Positions 4,952 through 5,684 of a stretch of 5,684 bases of DNA are shown piece by piece; the first letter of the stretch is position 1, and the number at the start of each line of letters is the position of its first letter. The position numbers and the translations under genes are program-made. The notes under the pieces were generated by a model, which was given only the letters and a program-made list of their open reading frames with translations, was not told the origin of the DNA and did no database searches. Origin of the DNA: Bacteroidota bacterium (GTDB taxonomy: Bacteria > Bacteroidota > Bacteroidia > Chitinophagales > Chitinophagaceae); the NCBI GenBank assembly GCA_023415275.1, contig JAEZLJ010000053.1:1-5684 (forward strand). The letters are read 5' to 3'.

Positions 4952-5005
4952 GGTCGCTCTGCCTCGCACACAAAGCCATCCGGAGCGGACCAGGGGCAGA
5001 CGACC
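4952..5005. terminator. Long GC-rich hairpin between convergent genes
   Basis: GGTCG (4952-4956) and TCTGCC (4958-4963) pair with GGCAGACGACC (4995-5005), eleven base pairs with a single bulged C (4957). The 31-base loop is itself GC-rich and can form CGC/GCG (4965-4967 with 4985-4987). Bases flanking it are AT-rich: AAAATTTTA on the right, and on the minus strand GGGGATTTTATTCTTT on the left. The position between the stop codons of two convergent genes fits a shared bidirectional terminator. The large loop and the base composition unlike its surroundings also fit a dispersed palindromic repeat. Upstream, TTATTA/TAATAA (4900-4905/4923-4928) is a weaker AT-only inverted repeat. Confidence 0.45.
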
Positions 5006-5020
5006 AAAATTTTACGCCAT

Positions 5021-5560
5021 TCAATACCTGATCCCAATTAGTTTACTGACAAATCCAAGAAACCTTATAGCTGCGTCAGGAGGACTTTTAGCGATGATCT
5101 CATTGCGATAATTGTTCATGAGCACACTCATGTACAGCATGGTTCTCAGGTTCATGGTAAAGTCTTTTGTCCTGTTGGCTGTGAGTTTGTCCAGCACCTT
5201 ACAAACGTCCTCAAAATAATTTTCCATCCTAAGGGCTGGTTGGTGCGTGTTATAAACGGTTACTGTTTTCTCTGTCGGGTTCCTGAAGGCATGAACCACA
5301 TTTTTAGGAACAGTGAGTTGATCTCCCTTTCTTGCTGTCATCCATTTGTCCTTTATGAAAAACTCCATTTCACCTTCCAGAACCTCGTATGTTTCAATGG
5401 CATGTGGATGCGTATGTACCAGCGGATCTTTCATATTGCATTTTGGCAGTAATTCCCAATGCAGGTTCAATGATTTACCGCCAGTATCGGCACCAGCTTG
5501 CAGGACAGTAAACTTCATCCCTACAGGTGTCATGTCAAGTATCTGATCTTTAGTAGCCAT
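5021..5560 (-). CDS. Cupin-domain protein with complete metal-binding motifs
   Basis: A 179-residue protein with a single cupin barrel at about residues 12-110. Motif 1 is HTHPHAIETYEVLEG: His49-x-His51-(4 residues)-Glu56-(6 residues)-Gly63. Motif 2 is GDQLTVPKNVVHAFRN: Gly79, Pro85, His90 and Asn94, with Asn replacing the usual Gly at 87. The four expected metal ligands His49, His51, Glu56 and His90 are therefore all present, so metal binding is likely. A C-terminal extension of about 70 residues (NYFEDVCKVLDKLTANRTKD onward, then a hydrophobic stretch near RFLGFVSKLIGIRY) is predicted helical. No signal peptide is seen, so it is probably cytoplasmic. Cupins include dioxygenases, isomerases, epimerases and sugar- or hormone-binding proteins; the substrate cannot be told from sequence. 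It is convergent with the regulator gene. No TAnnTTTG element was found in the 124 bases upstream. Confidence 0.88.
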   Translation of the reverse strand: MATKDQILDMTPVGMKFTVLQAGADTGGKSLNLHWELLPKCNMKDPLVHTHPHAIETYEVLEGEMEFFIKDKWMTARKGDQLTVPKNVVHAFRNPTEKTVTVYNTHQPALRMENYFEDVCKVLDKLTANRTKDFTMNLRTMLYMSVLMNNYRNEIIAKSPPDAAIRFLGFVSKLIGIRY

Positions 5561-5562
5561 CT

Positions 5563-5684
5563 CTAGGCAGGAGTGTTGAAATTCTGAACGATTGCCAACT
5601 CTCTAATGTACGCAACTGAAATCATACATGGATCCTTACCTACAACTGTCCTTATCATTCCAGTATTAGTATAGGGTCTTAGCC
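5563..5684 (-). CDS. Possible C-terminal end of an upstream gene (partial, weak)
   Basis: On the minus strand one frame is open from the right edge to a TAG at 5565-5563, two bases before the cupin ATG. It reads about 40 codons, ending REL AIVQNFNTPA. Such tight spacing would suit an operon, and the lack of a promoter in this stretch agrees. However, an open run of this length is not improbable by chance, codons such as ATA, AGG and CTA are used, and the peptide matches no family I recognise. An internal ATG at 5658 would give a 31-residue peptide. Confidence 0.22.
   Translation of the reverse strand, partial: LRPYTNTGMIRTVVGKDPCMISVAYIRELAIVQNFNTPA

Noticed and set aside
5630..5638. GGATCCTTA, identical to the first nine bases of the tRNA, as a possible attachment site or tRNA fragment
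   Set aside because: Nine bases are too few, the match stops at once, and no integrase or other mobile gene is present.

Overview
The window looks like the chromosome of a Bacteroidota member, most probably from the Chitinophagaceae or a close relative. The evidence is: Bacteroidota-type -7 promoter elements (TAnnTTTG), no Shine-Dalgarno motifs before the genes, a tRNA gene without an encoded CCA, a rimP-nusA-infB order with Bacteroidota-type protein sequences, and several protein families I know only from this phylum (a DUF4834-like membrane protein, short lipoproteins, a membrane-spanning winged-helix regulator). The family-level placement is inference.

Layout. Positions 1-2116 (minus strand) hold a core information-processing operon: rimP (30S maturation), then nusA (transcription elongation and termination factor), then the first 74 codons of infB (translation initiation factor IF-2), which runs off the left edge. 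Its promoter lies at about 2172-2204. A short leader follows, with a strong GAAA-capped hairpin that ends ten bases before the rimP start codon. Divergent from it on the plus strand is a small membrane protein gene (DUF4834-like), whose -7 element is so close to its ATG that the mRNA is probably leaderless. A CAU-anticodon tRNA follows, with its own promoter and a good intrinsic terminator (2654-2690).

Positions 2737-4876 are accessory. They hold a 106-residue lipoprotein (minus), a 190-residue exported protein with a tandem Trp-Glu-Ala-Ser/Thr-Pro repeat (minus), and, divergent from the latter, a one-component regulator (plus). The regulator has two membrane segments, a cysteine-containing extracytoplasmic sensor domain and a C-terminal OmpR/PhoB-type winged helix. 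The shared intergenic region carries an exact 10-bp direct repeat with a 21-bp period just before the regulator start, which is a reasonable candidate operator.

Positions 4877-5020 separate convergent genes and hold a long GC-rich hairpin (4952-5005). A cupin-domain protein gene (minus) follows at 5021-5560. The last 124 bases contain no clear promoter; one minus-strand frame stays open to the edge and may be the end of another gene.

No CRISPR array, insertion sequence, integrase or rRNA was seen. The most interesting candidate system is the membrane-bound winged-helix regulator with its divergent exported partner and the repeat between them. The leader hairpin of the rimP operon and the heptameric repeat tract between nusA and infB are the main RNA/DNA-level oddities.
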